Translations under genes and position numbers: made by a program
Part shown: positions 25,500-35,147 of the stretch, one piece after another
Numbering within the stretch: the first letter of the stretch is position 1
Layout: each line of letters starts with the position of its first letter
NCBI GenBank assembly: GCA_900468625.1
Contig: UBUL01000014.1
Coordinates: 1-64,000 of the forward strand
From: Hyphomicrobiales bacterium
Lineage (GTDB): Bacteria; Pseudomonadota; Alphaproteobacteria; Rhizobiales; Rhizobiaceae
Length of the DNA: 64,000 bases
Direction: 5' to 3'
The notes under the pieces: generated by a model
What the model was told of the DNA's origin: nothing
Databases searched by the model: none
What the model saw: the letters and a program-made list of their open reading frames with translations, nothing else

Positions 25500-26732
25500 A
25501 TGGGAATGAAACTGTCAATGGCCGGCGCAAGCACTGCAATTGCGCTCCTGCTTTCGAACCAGGCCTTCGCGCAGACTGCTGAAGTCATGCACTATTGGAC
25601 AAGCGGAAGCGAAGCCGCCGCCATCAAAGTCATCGCCGATGACGTTGCGAAGAAGGGCGGCACCTGGAAGGACAGCCCGGTCACCGGCTACGAAGCCGCC
25701 CGCGCCGCTGTTCTCAGCCGTCTCGCTGGTGGAGACGCGCCGACATCCATGGTCGTCGATCTCGGTGAAATCAAGCCGCTGGTCGAACAAGGCATCCTCG
25801 CTCCGATCGACAATATAGCCTCGACCAAGGGCTGGCAGACATTCCTTCCGAAGCTGGTCGTCGATAAGGCGAGCGTTGACGGCCATCTCTACGCCGTTCC
25901 GATCGATATCGGTACCGCAAACTGGATGTGGTACTCAACGAAGGTATTTGACGACGTCGGCGTCAAGCCGCCGGCGACCTGGGACGAGTTCTTCGCCGCG
26001 GCAGACAAGATCAAGGCCAAGGGCTATATCCCGCTCGCCTTCGGGGGTCAGGCATGGCAAGAGGCCCTCGTCTTCCGCTCGATCATGATCGCGACCGGCG
26101 GCAACAAGTTCTACACGGACGTCTACACCAAGCATGACGTCGATGCCGCCGGCGGCCCGCTGATGGTAAAATCCTTCGAGACTTTCGCCAAGTTGCGCGG
26201 CTATGTCGATGACGGCAACACAAACCGAAACTGGAACGACGCCACCAACATGGTCATCACCGGAAAAGCCGCGATGCAGATCATGGGGGACTGGGCAAAA
26301 GGCGAATTCCAGGCGGCCAAGATGGCGCCCGGCAAGGAATATGGCTGCGAACTGGCGCCCGGCACCAATGGCGTGCTGAACATCGTTTCCGACACCTTCG
26401 TCTTCCCGGTCGGCGACAAGCCGGAACAGGTCGCGGCTCGCAAGCTGCTGGTCGACGTGATGATCGATCCCGAAACCCAAGTGGCCTTCAACTCCATCAA
26501 GGGCGCCCTGCCCCCGCGCCTGGACGTGAACCTCAAGGATGCGGACATCTGCTCCCAGAAGGCAGCCGGCCTGCTCAAGGACCCGAACGCGCTTGCCCCG
26601 AACGCTGAGCTTTCCTTCAGCAGCGAAACTGTCGGCGCCATCAAGGATCTGGTAACCCAGTTCTGGAGCAACCCGTCCATGACGCCTGCCGACGCTGCAA
26701 AGCAGTATGCCGATATCGTTGCACGGAACTAA
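25500..26732 (+). CDS. Sugar ABC importer substrate-binding protein
   Basis: A 410-residue family 1 carbohydrate-binding protein (SBP_bac_1, MalE-like). A Sec signal peptide of about 24 residues ends with NQAFAQT. EVMHYWTSGSEAAAIKVIADDV and PVDIG-like YAVPIDIGTANWMWYSTKVFDDVGVKPPATWDEFF are the usual ligand-domain stretches. It is the first gene of a complete importer operon. Such systems in rhizobia carry glucose, glucosides or galactosides; the GH3 beta-glucosidase gene opposite makes beta-glucosides a reasonable guess. A strong hairpin follows the stop. Confidence 0.95.
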   Translation: MGMKLSMAGASTAIALLLSNQAFAQTAEVMHYWTSGSEAAAIKVIADDVAKKGGTWKDSPVTGYEAARAAVLSRLAGGDAPTSMVVDLGEIKPLVEQGILAPIDNIASTKGWQTFLPKLVVDKASVDGHLYAVPIDIGTANWMWYSTKVFDDVGVKPPATWDEFFAAADKIKAKGYIPLAFGGQAWQEALVFRSIMIATGGNKFYTDVYTKHDVDAAGGPLMVKSFETFAKLRGYVDDGNTNRNWNDATNMVITGKAAMQIMGDWAKGEFQAAKMAPGKEYGCELAPGTNGVLNIVSDTFVFPVGDKPEQVAARKLLVDVMIDPETQVAFNSIKGALPPRLDVNLKDADICSQKAAGLLKDPNALAPNAELSFSSETVGAIKDLVTQFWSNPSMTPADAAKQYADIVARN

Positions 26733-26752
26733 GTTCTGCCGCTAGTCTCCGC

Positions 26753-26778
26753 TGCCCCGGCACGATTGCCGGGGCAGT
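26753..26778 (+). terminator. Intra-operon hairpin after the binding-protein gene
   Basis: CTGCCCCGGCA (26753-26763) and TGCCGGGGCAG (26768-26778) form a perfect 11-bp stem with a CGAT loop, followed by TCTTT. It lies between the binding-protein stop and the permease start. In binding-protein importers such hairpins partially terminate and protect the upstream mRNA so that the periplasmic protein exceeds the membrane parts; that role is inferred here. Confidence 0.75.
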
Positions 26779-26819
26779 CTTTGTAAATGAGTTGCGATGT
26801 CGACCAACGGGGGCAAGCA

Positions 26820-27686
26820 ATGTTTAAGAAGAACCTGGCAGCCAAGCTGACGCTTGTGCCCAGTACGGTGGTCATCGCCGTCTGTTTCTACGGCACAATC
26901 CTCTGGACGCTTTATATCTCGCTGACGCATTCGACGATGCTGCCGAACTACAAGTTCTACGGTTTCGGACAGTATGCGACGCTTCTGTCCATGCCACGCT
27001 GGCACATGGCCTTTGCCAACATGCTGATCTTCGGAAGCCTGTTCATTACCGGCTCGCTCGTCATCGGCACGACGCTTGCAGCTCTTCTCGATCGCAACGT
27101 CAAGGCCGAAGGCCTCTTCCGAGTCTTCTTCCTCTATCCGCTCTCCATGTCCTTTGTCGTCACCGGCCTTGCCTGGCAATGGCTGCTGAACCCGACAACG
27201 GGCATCGAAGCACTGGTGCGCAGCCTCGGCTGGCAGGATTTCAGCTTTAACTGGCTTGCGAGCCCGGAAAAGGCAATCTACGCCGTCTCCATCGCCGCCA
27301 TCTGGCAATCCTCGGGTCTTGTCATGGCCATCATGCTGGCCGGCCTGCGTGGCATCGACGGCGACATCTGGAAGGCTGCGAAGATCGACGGCATCCCCGT
27401 CTGGCGCTCCTATATCAGCATCGTGCTTCCCATGCTGCGGCCGCTGATCCTCACCTGCGTCATTCTTCTCGCCACGGCTGTGGTCAAGAGCTACGACCTT
27501 GTTGTCGCCATGACGGGTGGCGGCCCGGGCATCAGCACCGATGTCCCCGGAAAGTTTGTCGTGGACCTCCTTTTTCAGCGCGCCAATATCAGCACCGCGG
27601 CCGCCGCCGCCATCCTGATGCTGGTAACAGTCATCTGCGCGCTTTCCCCCTATGTTTATATCGAGCTCAAGAGGCAGAAGCGATGA
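26820..27686 (+). CDS. Sugar ABC importer permease (MalF-like)
   Basis: A 288-residue permease with six or more hydrophobic spans, starting KKNLAAKLTLVPSTVVIAVCFYGTILW. The EAA loop is WKAAKIDGIPVWRSYISIVLPML around residue 190. A GTG/ATG further upstream (26787) is in frame, but the GGGGG before the ATG at 26820 fits better. Its stop overlaps the second permease gene by 4 bp. Confidence 0.94.
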   Translation: MFKKNLAAKLTLVPSTVVIAVCFYGTILWTLYISLTHSTMLPNYKFYGFGQYATLLSMPRWHMAFANMLIFGSLFITGSLVIGTTLAALLDRNVKAEGLFRVFFLYPLSMSFVVTGLAWQWLLNPTTGIEALVRSLGWQDFSFNWLASPEKAIYAVSIAAIWQSSGLVMAIMLAGLRGIDGDIWKAAKIDGIPVWRSYISIVLPMLRPLILTCVILLATAVVKSYDLVVAMTGGGPGISTDVPGKFVVDLLFQRANISTAAAAAILMLVTVICALSPYVYIELKRQKR

Positions 27687-28594
27687 CTGCGACCCCTCTC
27701 GCCCAGTCCGGCGCACCGGTGATCTATAGTGTTCCCCGCGCGAAAAGCGCGAAACCTGGCCGCGCCCTCCTTTACGTCATCTTGTCCGTGGCGCTGGTCT
27801 ACTACGCGATCCCGCTGCTGCTGGTGATCTCGACGTCGCTGAAGACCACCGACGAACTGCGCACGGGCAACATCTTCACCCTGCCCCAGAGCCTCAATTT
27901 CGATGCCTGGTCCAAGGCATGGATGACGGCCTGCACCGGAATCGAGTGCAATGGCATCCACGGAAATTTCTGGAATTCCGTCGAGATTGTCGTTCCGGGC
28001 GTGATCTTCTCGATCCTGTTCGGCGCTCTGACCGGCTTTGCCCTCTCGCAGTGGCAATCGAAGCTCAGCCGCGTCATCCTGCTGTCGCTGATGCTCGGCG
28101 CCTTCATACCCTATCAGGTCATACTTTATCCGATGGTGCGTATCTTTAGCAGCATCGGCCTCTACGGCACGCTGCCAGGCATCATCCTGATCCATATCAT
28201 CTTCGGGCTGCCCTACATGGCGCTGCTATTCTTCAACTTCTACCAGGGCGTTCCGCCGGAGCTTTCGAAGGCGGCCAAGATGGATGGAGCCGGCTTCTTC
28301 ACGATCTTCTTCGAGATCATGCTGCCGATGTCGGTCAACGTGCTAGTCGTCGCCATCATCATGCAGGCGACCGGTATCTGGAACGACTTCCTGCTGGGCC
28401 TGATCTTTGCGGGGCGAGACCACCTGCCTATCACGGTGCAGCTGAACAATATCGTCAACACAACGACCGGCGTTAAAGAATACAATGTAAACATGGCCGC
28501 GACCTTCCTGGCCGCGCTGCCGCCACTTCTCATTTACATTCTTTCCGGACGCTATTTTGCGCGCGGTCTCGCCGCCGGCGCAGTGAAGGGCTAA
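27683..28594 (+). CDS. Sugar ABC importer permease (MalG-like)
   Basis: A 303-residue permease. After a 30-residue polar N-terminus the spans follow, beginning ALLYVILSVALVYYAIPLLLVIS. The EAA loop reads LSKAAKMDGAGFFTIFFEIMLPM (residues about 194-216), the normal position near the C-terminus. It should dimerise with the MalF-like partner. Only 4 bp separate it from the ATPase gene. Confidence 0.95.
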   Translation: MTATPLAQSGAPVIYSVPRAKSAKPGRALLYVILSVALVYYAIPLLLVISTSLKTTDELRTGNIFTLPQSLNFDAWSKAWMTACTGIECNGIHGNFWNSVEIVVPGVIFSILFGALTGFALSQWQSKLSRVILLSLMLGAFIPYQVILYPMVRIFSSIGLYGTLPGIILIHIIFGLPYMALLFFNFYQGVPPELSKAAKMDGAGFFTIFFEIMLPMSVNVLVVAIIMQATGIWNDFLLGLIFAGRDHLPITVQLNNIVNTTTGVKEYNVNMAATFLAALPPLLIYILSGRYFARGLAAGAVKG

Positions 28595-28598
28595 TGCA

Positions 28599-29684
28599 AT
28601 GACACAGATCTCCGTTATCGACGCGAACAAGTCCTTCGGACCACAGCATATCCTGCGCGATATCAACCTCCAGGTCGCCAGCGGCGAGTTCATTGTGCTC
28701 TTGGGCTCCTCCGGATGCGGCAAATCCACCTTGCTCAATGTCATAGCCGGCCTCGAGGACCTCGACACCGGCAGGATTGTCGCCGGCGACCAGGATGTCA
28801 CCAACGTTGATTCAAGTCGTCGCAACATGTCGATGGTCTTCCAGTCCTACGCGCTCTATCCCACGATGACGGTGCGCAAGAACCTTGGCTTCGGCCTGCG
28901 AGTCAACAAAGTCGCCAAGGCAGAGATCGCCAAGCGCGTCGAATGGGCCGCGAACTTCCTGCAATTGACGCCGCTTCTCGACCGCCGCCCCTCGCAGCTC
29001 TCAGGCGGGCAGCGTCAGCGCGTGGCGATCGGGCGGGCGCTTGTACGCCGAAGCCCTATCTGCCTGTTCGACGAGCCTCTTTCGAACCTCGATGCAAAGC
29101 TGCGCACCGAGATGCGCCTGGAAATCAAGAAGCTGCACCAGGAATTGCGCAGCACGATCGTCTATGTCACACACGATCAGATCGAAGCCATGACGCTGGC
29201 AACGCGCGTCGCAGTCATGAAGGCTGGCAAGATCGAGCAATATGCCACACCGGATGAGCTCTATGGGAAACCGGAAACCCTGTTCGTCGCCGGCTTCGTC
29301 GGCTCGCCGAGCATGAACCTTCTCTCGGCCCGCATCCGGATCGAGGATGGCGAGCCAATGGCAATCTTCGGCGAGCATCAGCTTCCGATCGATGCCTATC
29401 CGTTTCGTCAACCAGCCGTCAATGGCCAGGAGATCGTCATAGGGTTCCGTCCGGAGGACATACAGCTCGCCGACGACCGAACGACACTGCCGACCCTGTT
29501 TGCACCGGTCACATTCGTCGAACCTATGGGCGCCGATACCCTGGTATGGTTTGCCGTGGGAGACCAAAAGCTGTCGGTCCGACTGCCGGCAGCCAAGGCC
29601 CGTGGGCTGGGCGGCGAAGTACGCCTCGCTTTCAATCCGAGCATTGCATCGATCTTCTCGAGGGAAAGTGAACAGCGCCTGTAG
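28599..29684 (+). CDS. Sugar ABC importer ATPase (UgpC/MsmX type)
   Basis: A 361-residue ATPase. Walker A is GSSGCGKST, the Q-loop MVFQSYALYP, the signature LSGGQRQRVAIGRALVR, Walker B CLFDEPLSNLD, and the H-loop YVTHDQIEAMTLA. After residue 235 the MOBE/TOBE regulatory domains (IGFRPEDIQLAD) follow, as in MalK/UgpC. It completes the importer. A hairpin lies 10 bp after the stop. Confidence 0.96.
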   Translation: MTQISVIDANKSFGPQHILRDINLQVASGEFIVLLGSSGCGKSTLLNVIAGLEDLDTGRIVAGDQDVTNVDSSRRNMSMVFQSYALYPTMTVRKNLGFGLRVNKVAKAEIAKRVEWAANFLQLTPLLDRRPSQLSGGQRQRVAIGRALVRRSPICLFDEPLSNLDAKLRTEMRLEIKKLHQELRSTIVYVTHDQIEAMTLATRVAVMKAGKIEQYATPDELYGKPETLFVAGFVGSPSMNLLSARIRIEDGEPMAIFGEHQLPIDAYPFRQPAVNGQEIVIGFRPEDIQLADDRTTLPTLFAPVTFVEPMGADTLVWFAVGDQKLSVRLPAAKARGLGGEVRLAFNPSIASIFSRESEQRL

Positions 29685-29693
29685 GGCGCAGTC

Positions 29694-29717
29694 GCAGCCG
29701 CCGGATGCGGCGGCTGC
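29694..29717. terminator. Terminator hairpin between convergent genes
   Basis: GCAGCCGCC (29694-29702) pairs perfectly with GGCGGCTGC (29709-29717) around GGATGC. It lies between the stop of the sugar-importer ATPase and the stop of the opposite M20 deacylase gene, so it may serve both. There is no clear T-tract. Confidence 0.65.
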
Positions 29718-29727
29718 CCCTCGACAC

Positions 29728-30837
29728 CTAGCAGAGTTCGCCGATCAGACGATCCATCATGGCGTCGCAGAGGTGCAGCTCGGCTTCCTCGATATATTCG
29801 TCGGGTTGATGACCCTGATCCATGTTGCCGGGGCCGATAACGACCGTTTCAAGTCCCAGTCTCGTTGCGAATAGTCCAGCCTCGGTGCCGAAGGATACTT
29901 TCGTCGTAGGCGCCTGGCCGAGAAGATGCGCTGCAAAGCTAGCGGCATTGCTTTCTGCCGCGGTGGACAGCCCTGGATAGGCATTGCGGACTTCGATTTC
30001 CGCTGCAGGGTCCGCTAAGGCGCGGATGCGGGTCAGGATCTCCTCGACATTATCCTCAGCGAGATGACGTATCTCGAAGTCGACGGCCGCACGTTCGGCC
30101 AAGATATTCAGGACCTCCCCGCCGGCGATCTTGCCAACATGAACGGTGGTGTAGGCGATGTCGTAGTCCGCATCGCGGCATCCGCTTTCCGCGATTTCCT
30201 GCTGCACGTCGCGTAGATTGCCGACGAAATCGCAAGCCAGATGAATGGCGTTGATGAAACGCGGTGCCAGCGAGGAATGGCCTGCGTCGCCTGTGAAACG
30301 AGCCTGCGCGGCCACCTTCCCTTTGTGACCAAGCGCGATCGCCATCGATGTCGGCTCTCCGACAATGCAAAGCGAAGCCCTGAACTGTTCCTTCGCCAGG
30401 ACATCGAGCAGGGAGCGCACGCCGACGCAGCCGATCTCCTCATCGTGGGAGAAGGCGAGATGCAATGGCCGCTTCAATAGCTTGCCATCGATGCGGTCGG
30501 CAGCGGATAGCGCGCTTGCAAGAAACCCCTTCATGTCCGTCGAGCCACGGCCATGGAGTCGAGAGCCGCGGCGCGTCAGCCGGAAAGGGTCGGAGGTCCA
30601 TGCTTGCGTTGCGACCGGCACCACATCGGTGTGGCCGGAAAGAACAATGCCGTCATCCTGCCGGGGGCCGATGCTGGCAAACAGGTTCGCCTTTTTGCCA
30701 ATCTGGTCAGCAACAAACCGGCACTCGAAACCGCGGTCGCGGAGATAGGTTTGGACAAAATCGATCAGCGGCAGGTTGCTATCAGCACTAACCGTGGGGA
30801 AGGCGACAAGACGATGAAGCAGGTCAAGCGTATTCAA
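29728..30837 (-). CDS. M20-family deacylase, acetylornithine-deacetylase-like
   Basis: About 369 residues, ArgE/DapE-type. SGHTDVVPV (near residue 70) gives the first His and Asp metal ligands, HDEEIGCVG (near 130) the catalytic Glu pair, and later FGTEAGLF and a C-terminal His close the dimetal site. The frame is open upstream to 31071, with an ATG at 30888. The TTG at 30837 has GGGAG 9 bases ahead and gives the standard N-terminus (NTLDLLHRLVAFPTVS), so I chose it. The enzyme probably deacylates an N-acyl amino acid. It is the last gene of the minus-strand series from 36878. Confidence 0.88.
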   Translation of the reverse strand: MNTLDLLHRLVAFPTVSADSNLPLIDFVQTYLRDRGFECRFVADQIGKKANLFASIGPRQDDGIVLSGHTDVVPVATQAWTSDPFRLTRRGSRLHGRGSTDMKGFLASALSAADRIDGKLLKRPLHLAFSHDEEIGCVGVRSLLDVLAKEQFRASLCIVGEPTSMAIALGHKGKVAAQARFTGDAGHSSLAPRFINAIHLACDFVGNLRDVQQEIAESGCRDADYDIAYTTVHVGKIAGGEVLNILAERAAVDFEIRHLAEDNVEEILTRIRALADPAAEIEVRNAYPGLSTAAESNAASFAAHLLGQAPTTKVSFGTEAGLFATRLGLETVVIGPGNMDQGHQPDEYIEEAELHLCDAMMDRLIGELC

Positions 30838-30910
30838 GAAATGACACTCCCAAAACGGGCGAAGGCCCGCATCGCAGCGAGCCTCCATTATTCTCTGTCT
30901 TTGACGGCGC

Positions 30911-33286
30911 TCAGCGGGCCATCGTCTCTTCATCAGCCATTGTCTGGTTGATATCGGCGAGCAATGCCGCGATGTCACCCTTCGGGAAGGCCTGGCGGAA
31001 GCGCCGGTCGAAAGTCGTAAACATGCCGAAGAACGAGTTGGCGCAATGTTCGAGCATCCGGTTCGCCTCACCCTCGTCGATCGACAGGTGCTTCTGGAGG
31101 AACTGATTGAACTTGGCCCGTGCGATCGGATTGGCGAGGATAAAGACGGGCTGCGTATCCCACTTCACTTCACGATGGCGCGAGGCGCGCGAACGGATTT
31201 GCAGTGGCGCTGCCAGATGAATGTCGCGCGAGGACGAACCGATTTCGATCTGCACGGCATCGTCATCGAGGATCCAGCGCCCCTTGCCGGAATCATAGAG
31301 CGCAAAATCCGCAGCAGGGATTGTGAGCGACACCCGCTTCGATTCGCCCGGCGCCAGATGCACTTTGGCAAAGGACTTCAGCTCGCGCTTCGGACGCTGC
31401 AGCCGCGGCTTACCATAGCTGACATAAAGCTGGGTAGCTTCCTTGCCGGCGACAGCGCCAGTGTTGGTGATGGTGAAGCTGGCCACGACCGTCTCTCCGG
31501 CTCTCAGTTCGGAGCGGTCCAGCGTCAGGTCGGAATAGGTGAAGCTGGTGTAGCTGAGGCCAAAGCCAAAGGGATATTGCGGCTCGATCTCGCGTGCGTC
31601 GAACCAGCGATAGCCGACGTAGATGCCTTCGCTGTAGTAGTGGCGACCGTTCTCGCCGGGGTAGCTGAGATAGGAAGGCATGTCCTGCATGCGCTTCGGG
31701 AAAGTTGTTGTCAGCTTGCCCGAGGGATTGACGACCCCAAAGAGAATGTCGGCGATACCGCCGCCGGTCGCCTGGCCGGAAAAGAACATTTCGACGATCG
31801 CCTTCACTTCCGGAACCCACGGCATGACGACTGCATCAGGGCTGGCGATGGCAACGACGACATTCGGGTTGACGACAGCGACGGCGCTGACGAGCGCATC
31901 GTGACCCGGCGCGAGGTCGAGCGTCGTGCGGTCAGAGCCCTCGCCGTCGTACCCATTCTCCGTGCAAACAAAGATGACAACCACGTCGGCGCCGCGTGCG
32001 CCCTCGACAGCCTCGGCAATGAGTGCCGCGCGCTCACTCTCGACTTCGCTCGTGCCGCGGTACTGCTCGACCTTGATGGCGTCGCCGGCCAACTTGACGA
32101 TCTCGTCGATCGGCACGTCGACAAGTGTCGGCGTGGTGGTCGCGCAACCCGAACCCTGGATGACGGGAACACCGGCGCCCTCGCCGATGACCACCATCCG
32201 CTTGACCTTGGCTGGCGTGATCGGCAGCAACTGGTCGTCATTCTTCAGGAGCACCATGGATTCGCCGGCCATGCGGCGGGCGAGCTTGTGGTGGGCATCG
32301 CGGTCAAACACGGTATCGCGGCGTTCGCCGAGCTTGCCGGCGCGCACCAGCGCCAGGACGCGGGCGCAGGCTTCGTCCACCACGGCCATGTCGACCTTTC
32401 CAGCCCCGATGGCCTCATGGAGGTCGCTCTTGCGGGTTTCGCTTTCCGGCATGTCGAGATCGTTGCCCGCCGCCAGGGAAGCCGGACGATCCTTGATGCC
32501 GTGCCAGTCGGAGACGACGAGACCTTCATAGCCCCACTCCTCGCGCAGTACCTTTGTCAGAAGCCAGTGATCCTCAGCCGCCTGAACACCGTTCAGGCGA
32601 TTGTAAGAGCTCATGACCGTCCACGGATTACTCTTCTCGATCGCGCGCTGGAAGCCTTTGAGATAGATTTCCCGCAAGGCGCGCTCATCGACGACAGAAT
32701 CCATCGAGGTACGCTCGACTTCGGAATTGTTGCAAGCAAAGTGCTTCAGCGATGCACCGACACCGTTTTCCTGTAAGCCGTTGATGACGCCGGCTGCGAA
32801 ATCACCGCTGATGACCGGATCCTCACCGTAATATTCGTAAGAACGGCCGCCGAGCGGTGTGCGGCGGATGTTGATGCCGGGGCCGAGCAATAGATGCACG
32901 CCAAACTCCTGGCATTCCATGGCGAGCGCAGTACCAAGCTCATGGGCAAGATCGACGTCCCAAGAGCAGCCGAGGCTGGATCCGTTCGGGAAGCAGGTGG
33001 CTTGCTTCATGGCGCCCCATGCCACTTCGACATGGCTGGCTCGCTGGCCGACGACATTCAGGAAGGCCGAGAAATCGACGCCACCGGCTTCTTCATTGTC
33101 GATTTGGTGGATGGAGTAGCGGACACCATAAGTGCCATCGGTCATGACGACGTTTGGGATGCCGAGGCGCTCGATTGCCTTCGTCTTCCACATCCTATGC
33201 CCGGCCAGAAGGGCGACTTTCTCCTCGTTGGTCATTTCGGCGATCAGTGCCGCGAAGTCGCCGTTCATAAGCTTGTCTGAATTCAC
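30911..33286 (-). CDS. GH3 beta-glucosidase-like glycoside hydrolase
   Basis: A 791-residue GH3 enzyme. MTNEEKVALLAGHRMWKT begins the TIM-barrel domain. GLVVSDWHGIKDR (near residue 230) holds the nucleophile Asp. SLKHFACNNSE, the KH(F) motif, is near 180. The alpha/beta sandwich follows with MVLLKNDDQLLPI and GEGAGVPVIQGSG. GENGRHYYSEGIYVGYR and FGFGLSYTSF precede the fibronectin type III-like domain, and a 100-residue alpha tail ends the protein. No signal peptide is visible, so it acts in the cytoplasm on imported glycosides. A paralogue lies at 59183. Confidence 0.95.
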   Translation of the reverse strand: MNSDKLMNGDFAALIAEMTNEEKVALLAGHRMWKTKAIERLGIPNVVMTDGTYGVRYSIHQIDNEEAGGVDFSAFLNVVGQRASHVEVAWGAMKQATCFPNGSSLGCSWDVDLAHELGTALAMECQEFGVHLLLGPGINIRRTPLGGRSYEYYGEDPVISGDFAAGVINGLQENGVGASLKHFACNNSEVERTSMDSVVDERALREIYLKGFQRAIEKSNPWTVMSSYNRLNGVQAAEDHWLLTKVLREEWGYEGLVVSDWHGIKDRPASLAAGNDLDMPESETRKSDLHEAIGAGKVDMAVVDEACARVLALVRAGKLGERRDTVFDRDAHHKLARRMAGESMVLLKNDDQLLPITPAKVKRMVVIGEGAGVPVIQGSGCATTTPTLVDVPIDEIVKLAGDAIKVEQYRGTSEVESERAALIAEAVEGARGADVVVIFVCTENGYDGEGSDRTTLDLAPGHDALVSAVAVVNPNVVVAIASPDAVVMPWVPEVKAIVEMFFSGQATGGGIADILFGVVNPSGKLTTTFPKRMQDMPSYLSYPGENGRHYYSEGIYVGYRWFDAREIEPQYPFGFGLSYTSFTYSDLTLDRSELRAGETVVASFTITNTGAVAGKEATQLYVSYGKPRLQRPKRELKSFAKVHLAPGESKRVSLTIPAADFALYDSGKGRWILDDDAVQIEIGSSSRDIHLAAPLQIRSRASRHREVKWDTQPVFILANPIARAKFNQFLQKHLSIDEGEANRMLEHCANSFFGMFTTFDRRFRQAFPKGDIAALLADINQTMADEETMAR

Positions 33287-33459
33287 GTCATGTCTCCAAA
33301 GTGACTATGTGCTGGCACTCTACGAAGGACGCGCCCGGTTAGCGCGCGATCGTAGGTGATGGCCGGAAATCTTTGCGCCGAGCGATCATGGCACTCGCCT
33401 GGCCTCAGAGAAATAATGCATTTCCGAGGCGACGCTTCATCAAAAGCTTGGCAGCCCTA

Positions 33460-34410
33460 TCACGTTGACACCTTGCGGCGTTCCATGACCGGGGCGACCA
33501 TCCCAGGTATGTAGGAGTCGGACATACACGACTTGCAATGCTGCTCGAACATCTCGATCAATCGAGGCTTGCGATTTTGCTTTAGGGTAAGGACTCCGAT
33601 GACCATCGGTTTTTGGTTGCCGGAGATCGGCACACGCACGACCGTCCGGCCGTCCATTGCCAATTGCGACCGAGGCCGAACATTTGCGATCGTATAACCA
33701 TAACCATTCGCCACCATTGTGCGAATGACGTCCTGGTAAGCAGAGCGCATGGCAATGAACGGTTCGACGCCCGATTTTGCGAAGAGCCCAAGGAAATATT
33801 CGCGGCTGATGGGCAGATCCAACAAAATGAGCGGGTAATCGGCCAATTCGTCCAAGCTGATAGATGGGTAGCGCGCGAACGGATGCGATTCTCCAACGAG
33901 AATATGTGGAGGCAGCGTTGCAAGCGGCGTGAACTCGAAATCGTCCGTGATGAGCAGGTCATAGCTGATCGCAACATCGATTTCCGCACGCTGGAGCTTT
34001 CCCAGCAGCTCTTCGTGATCGCTGACCGTCTGAATAATTCGCGTTTCCGGGAAAGCTGAGGTGAAGGAGTGCGAAAGCTCCGGCATGATCATCGAGGCAA
34101 GCGTCACCATACATCCGAGGGAAAGCTGGCCGCGGACCTTTTCATTAACTTCGGAGGCGACCGTGTAGATATTCTCGGCCTGCTCGACGAGTTGCTTGGC
34201 TTCCGCCAGCATAAGGCGGCCAGCCGGCGTCAGCGAAAGGCCTTTCGCATGGTGGCGCACGAAGAGCTGCGTCTGCAGTTCCGTTTCCAAATGGGTGATG
34301 GCAGTGGAAATCGATGGTTGGGAAATATTCAGTCGCTCGGATGCGAGGGTAATACTTCCTGTCTCCGCAGTCGCAATGAAATATTCGATCTGGCGGAGCG
34401 TGTATCTCAT
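33460..34410 (-). CDS. LysR-family regulator
   Basis: A 316-residue LysR protein. The winged helix is MRYTLRQIEYFIATAETGSI then RLNISQPSISTAITHLE (to residue about 50), followed by an effector domain of the CbbR/CynR class. The C-terminus carries two extra Cys (CKSC near 292) that may be redox- or metal-sensitive. It lies between DUF1028 and the GH3 gene on the same strand and probably controls one or both blocks. Confidence 0.94.
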   Translation of the reverse strand: MRYTLRQIEYFIATAETGSITLASERLNISQPSISTAITHLETELQTQLFVRHHAKGLSLTPAGRLMLAEAKQLVEQAENIYTVASEVNEKVRGQLSLGCMVTLASMIMPELSHSFTSAFPETRIIQTVSDHEELLGKLQRAEIDVAISYDLLITDDFEFTPLATLPPHILVGESHPFARYPSISLDELADYPLILLDLPISREYFLGLFAKSGVEPFIAMRSAYQDVIRTMVANGYGYTIANVRPRSQLAMDGRTVVRVPISGNQKPMVIGVLTLKQNRKPRLIEMFEQHCKSCMSDSYIPGMVAPVMERRKVST

Positions 34411-34460
34411 AGCCTCATAATATCTCTGCTAGCTGGAAGAACAAGCAGCGGGCGATCGCA

Positions 34461-35132
34461 TTATTCATCGCCCGTCACCCCAAAGGATGGGGCGGCGTTG
34501 GGGTCAAGCGCCCGCTTAACGTAGTCTTCCATTTGCGGCTCATAAATCGCCCAAAGATCCTGGAGGGCCTCGATCGGCTTATCATGCCAGTCTACGCGGA
34601 GATCGACGATTGGCCAGGCAACGTTGCGGACAACCTTCAGGCCCGCCGAGCGAACGGGGCCCGCCTCGCCGCCTGCTTCAAGCCCAGCGGCAAGTGCCTT
34701 CAGCAGCCTGGAAGGAAGATCGCCAGGGGATATCTCGAATGCGGCGACCATGCGCTGCGCGACATCGGTATTCGCCAGAAGATTGCCGGCGGCGATGCAG
34801 CCCTCGCCCTTTGCCATTGCATGGACGCCGAGCGTACGCTCGCCGGAGTGACCGGCGACGTGTCCACGTGCATCGACGATTGCCAACTGCCGATAGTCGG
34901 CAAAGGGGGTCGATGCCACCAGCCGACCAAGCGCTTCTTCCGCCGTCGCCCCCATTCCCAGCATCTCCAGGCCCGAAATGCCAAGGCTGGGATCTGTAAT
35001 GTTCTGGCTGGCCACCACCCCGGCGCCAGCTCGGGCATGCGAACAACGCGCCGCGACGGCGGGAGAGGAGGAGGAGATTGCTATACCGAACATGCCGGAC
35101 TTGGCGCAACGGGCGGCGATGGAAAAGGTCAT
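34461..35132 (-). CDS. DUF1028 protein (Ntn-hydrolase-like)
   Basis: A 223-residue DUF1028 protein. TFSIAARCAKSGMFGIAISSSSPAVAARC at the start, GAGVVASQNITDPSLG, and GNLLANTDV in the middle match this family, whose fold is proteasome-like and whose members are often beside RidA, amidases and peptidases. The function is not established; an N-terminal nucleophile role is not certain because Thr2 follows the initiator Met. It lies 15 bp after the RidA gene. Confidence 0.9.
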   Translation of the reverse strand: MTFSIAARCAKSGMFGIAISSSSPAVAARCSHARAGAGVVASQNITDPSLGISGLEMLGMGATAEEALGRLVASTPFADYRQLAIVDARGHVAGHSGERTLGVHAMAKGEGCIAAGNLLANTDVAQRMVAAFEISPGDLPSRLLKALAAGLEAGGEAGPVRSAGLKVVRNVAWPIVDLRVDWHDKPIEALQDLWAIYEPQMEDYVKRALDPNAAPSFGVTGDE

Positions 35133-35147
35133 GGGCTCACAAAACCC

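Noticed and set aside
22000..25500. Insertion sequence or transposase in the toxin island
   Set aside because: No DDE or other transposase motif or pair of terminal inverted repeats could be found; only decayed fragments and toxin genes are present.
26742..27716. A 324-codon minus-strand frame opposite the MalF-like permease
   Set aside because: It is His/Asp-rich shadow sequence of a membrane protein gene; no domain and no Shine-Dalgarno.
31046..32776. A 576-codon plus-strand frame opposite the first GH3 gene
   Set aside because: It lacks domain motifs and is antisense to a strongly supported GH3 enzyme.
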